A stretch of DNA of 64,000 nucleotides from Chloracidobacterium sp. (GTDB lineage Bacteria > Acidobacteriota > Blastocatellia > Pyrinomonadales > Pyrinomonadaceae): NCBI GenBank assembly GCA_016716365.1, contig JADJWM010000018.1:372001-436000 (forward strand), read 5' to 3'. Position 1 is the first letter of the stretch. Every line of letters begins with the position of its first letter. The notes under the pieces are model-generated. The model did not search any database. It saw only the letters and a list, made by a program, of their open reading frames with translations, and was not told the origin of the DNA. Below, piece by piece: positions 63,001 to 64,000 of the stretch. Position numbers and translations under genes: made by a program.

Positions 63001-64000
63001 ATGAGGATCCTTGCAGTAATTCTGACCGCGATCAGCCTTTCGGCTATCACGATCCATGCCCAGAATTCGGCCAACACGGGTGAGGTCCGCGGCAGGGTCA
63101 GCGATGGTGCTGGTGCTCCGATCGCCGGCGCCGAAGTGCGGCTCCTGAATCCCCAGCAGTTTGCCGTGCGGACGGCCCGAACCGCGGCGAACGGGAGCTT
63201 TGCATTTGCCGGTGTTCCGGCCGGCACTTACGTTGTCGAGATCTCGCGGCCCGGCTTCGCGTCCCGCCGGCTACCCGCGATCGCCGAACCAGATCGCCCT
63301 TCGGAACTTGAGATCGTGTTGGAACCAGCCGGCCTTTCAGAAACGGTGACCGTAACCGCCGAGACCGGCCAGGCAGGCGACCGCTTCGAAGCGTCGCAGC
63401 AGATAAACCTTGTTTCGAATGATGCGGTCATCCAGCGGGCGACCGGCGTGATGGCACAGGTCGCCGAAGAGGAAGCCGGAACGACGGTCCAGCGGACCAG
63501 CCCGACTATCGGGGCCGTCCTCGTTCGCGGATTGACCGAGGTCGGTGTTTACGTCGACGGCATCCGCTATACGAACTCGACCCAACGCGGAGGCATCAAC
63601 ACGTTCTTCAACCTGAACGAGCCCACCGGCGTCGGCTCGGTCGAGATCCAGCGAAGCCCGAACACCGCCCAATTCGGCTCCGACGGCCTCGGCGGCAACC
63701 TCCAGCTTATTTCACGCCAGCCGCAGTTCGGGTTCGACGATTCGCTGTGGCATGGTGACTTTCGGGCAAACCTCGGCACCGCCGACAATTCTTTTGGCGG
63801 AAATGCGGTCCTCGGCTACGGGACAAAGCGTTACGGCGTGCTCGCCAATCTCGCCGCCCGGAGGATCGGCGACCTGCGGCCCGGCGGCGGCCTCGACAGC
63901 CACTCGGCGATCACGCGTTTTCTCGGGCTTCCATCCGACATAATCGGCAGCGACCGGCTTCCCGATACCGGGTTCATCCAATACAGCGGCACCATTCATT
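63001..64000 (+). CDS. TonB-dependent receptor, 5' part, runs off the window
   Basis: The ATG at 63001 begins a signal peptide (about 1-20, ending TIHAQ). A carboxypeptidase-regulatory-like domain follows at about 27-108 (GEVRGRVSDGAGAPIAGAEVRL ... GTYVVEISRPGF). The TonB plug starts at about 112 (ETVTVTAE) with GAVLVRGLTEVGVYVDGIRY and SVEIQRSPNTAQFGSDGLGG. The first barrel strands follow (ISRQP..., NLGTADNSFGGNAVLGY). The frame stays open for 333 codons to the window edge. It would import a siderophore, sugar or cofactor across the outer membrane. The substrate cannot be told. There is no strong SD. Confidence 0.9.
   Translation, partial: MRILAVILTAISLSAITIHAQNSANTGEVRGRVSDGAGAPIAGAEVRLLNPQQFAVRTARTAANGSFAFAGVPAGTYVVEISRPGFASRRLPAIAEPDRPSELEIVLEPAGLSETVTVTAETGQAGDRFEASQQINLVSNDAVIQRATGVMAQVAEEEAGTTVQRTSPTIGAVLVRGLTEVGVYVDGIRYTNSTQRGGINTFFNLNEPTGVGSVEIQRSPNTAQFGSDGLGGNLQLISRQPQFGFDDSLWHGDFRANLGTADNSFGGNAVLGYGTKRYGVLANLAARRIGDLRPGGGLDSHSAITRFLGLPSDIIGSDRLPDTGFIQYSGTIH

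Overview
The window looks like a piece of an Acidobacteriota chromosome, most likely class Blastocatellia (Pyrinomonadaceae-like). This is inferred from content, not from a marker gene. The clues are Hanks-type Ser/Thr kinases carrying TolB/PD40 or long membrane output regions, CPxC...CLxDG zinc-ribbon headers on membrane sensor proteins, many secreted FG-GAP/VCBS-repeat, cohesin and TPR proteins, and a compact pilMNOPQ operon. GC content appears to be in the high fifties by eye. I see no rRNA, tRNA, CRISPR array, phage or IS transposase. One stretch (about 37.78-38.05 kb) looks like bad sequence rather than biology, and both kinases carry single frameshifts, so base-level quality is uneven.

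Layout. 0-3.2 kb: a tiny minus-strand membrane protein and a zinc-ribbon Ser/Thr kinase whose membrane C-terminus is frameshifted off. 3.3-30 kb: a scattered but recognisable reductive pyrimidine degradation pathway. It comprises dihydropyrimidinase (3267-4646), an NCS1 transporter (18074-19603), beta-ureidopropionase (19670-20539), a RidA protein (20582-20968, bracketed by a 31-bp inverted repeat), and dihydropyrimidine dehydrogenase subunits PreT (21011-22393) and PreA (28777-30021). Two gaps split the pathway. The first (5.0-17.6 kb) holds a second kinase with a TolB-like output region, a BON protein, a TPR-gene fragment, an acetyltransferase, two full and one vestigial zinc-ribbon sensor genes, an exported amidohydrolase and a serine hydrolase. 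Its ends are marked by two paralogous small proteins of unknown function (4661-5038 and 17601-18026). The second (22.4-28.8 kb) holds a K+-channel/RCK protein, an Asp/Asn hydroxylase-like membrane protein, an AbgT transporter and three small or secreted unknowns.

30-39 kb: two secreted TPR proteins, an ACAD10/11-type kinase-like phosphotransferase and an acyl-CoA dehydrogenase (a possible split 4-hydroxyacid module), a PH/GRAM-like small protein, a polysaccharide deacetylase and an alpha/beta hydrolase. 39.3-44.6 kb: the type IV pilus assembly operon pilM-N-O-P-Q with a long leader and a clear intrinsic terminator. 44.7-58.3 kb: giant exported proteins on the minus strand: a CxxCH-containing FG-GAP protein, a fungalysin-type metalloprotease with FG-GAP repeats, a cohesin protein, and a beta-helix protein with a cohesin-dockerin-cohesin tail. 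A DinG-like helicase is embedded on the plus strand. 58.6-64 kb: a LuxR-type regulator, a large MscS-family channel, QueD/6-pyruvoyl-tetrahydropterin synthase and the start of a TonB-dependent receptor that runs off the end.

Strongest leads: the inverted-repeat-bracketed ridA, the cohesin-dockerin-cohesin protein with its cohesin neighbour, the repeated zinc-ribbon sensor modules, the paralog pair bracketing the pyrimidine-locus interruption, and the phosphotransferase/acyl-CoA dehydrogenase pairing.
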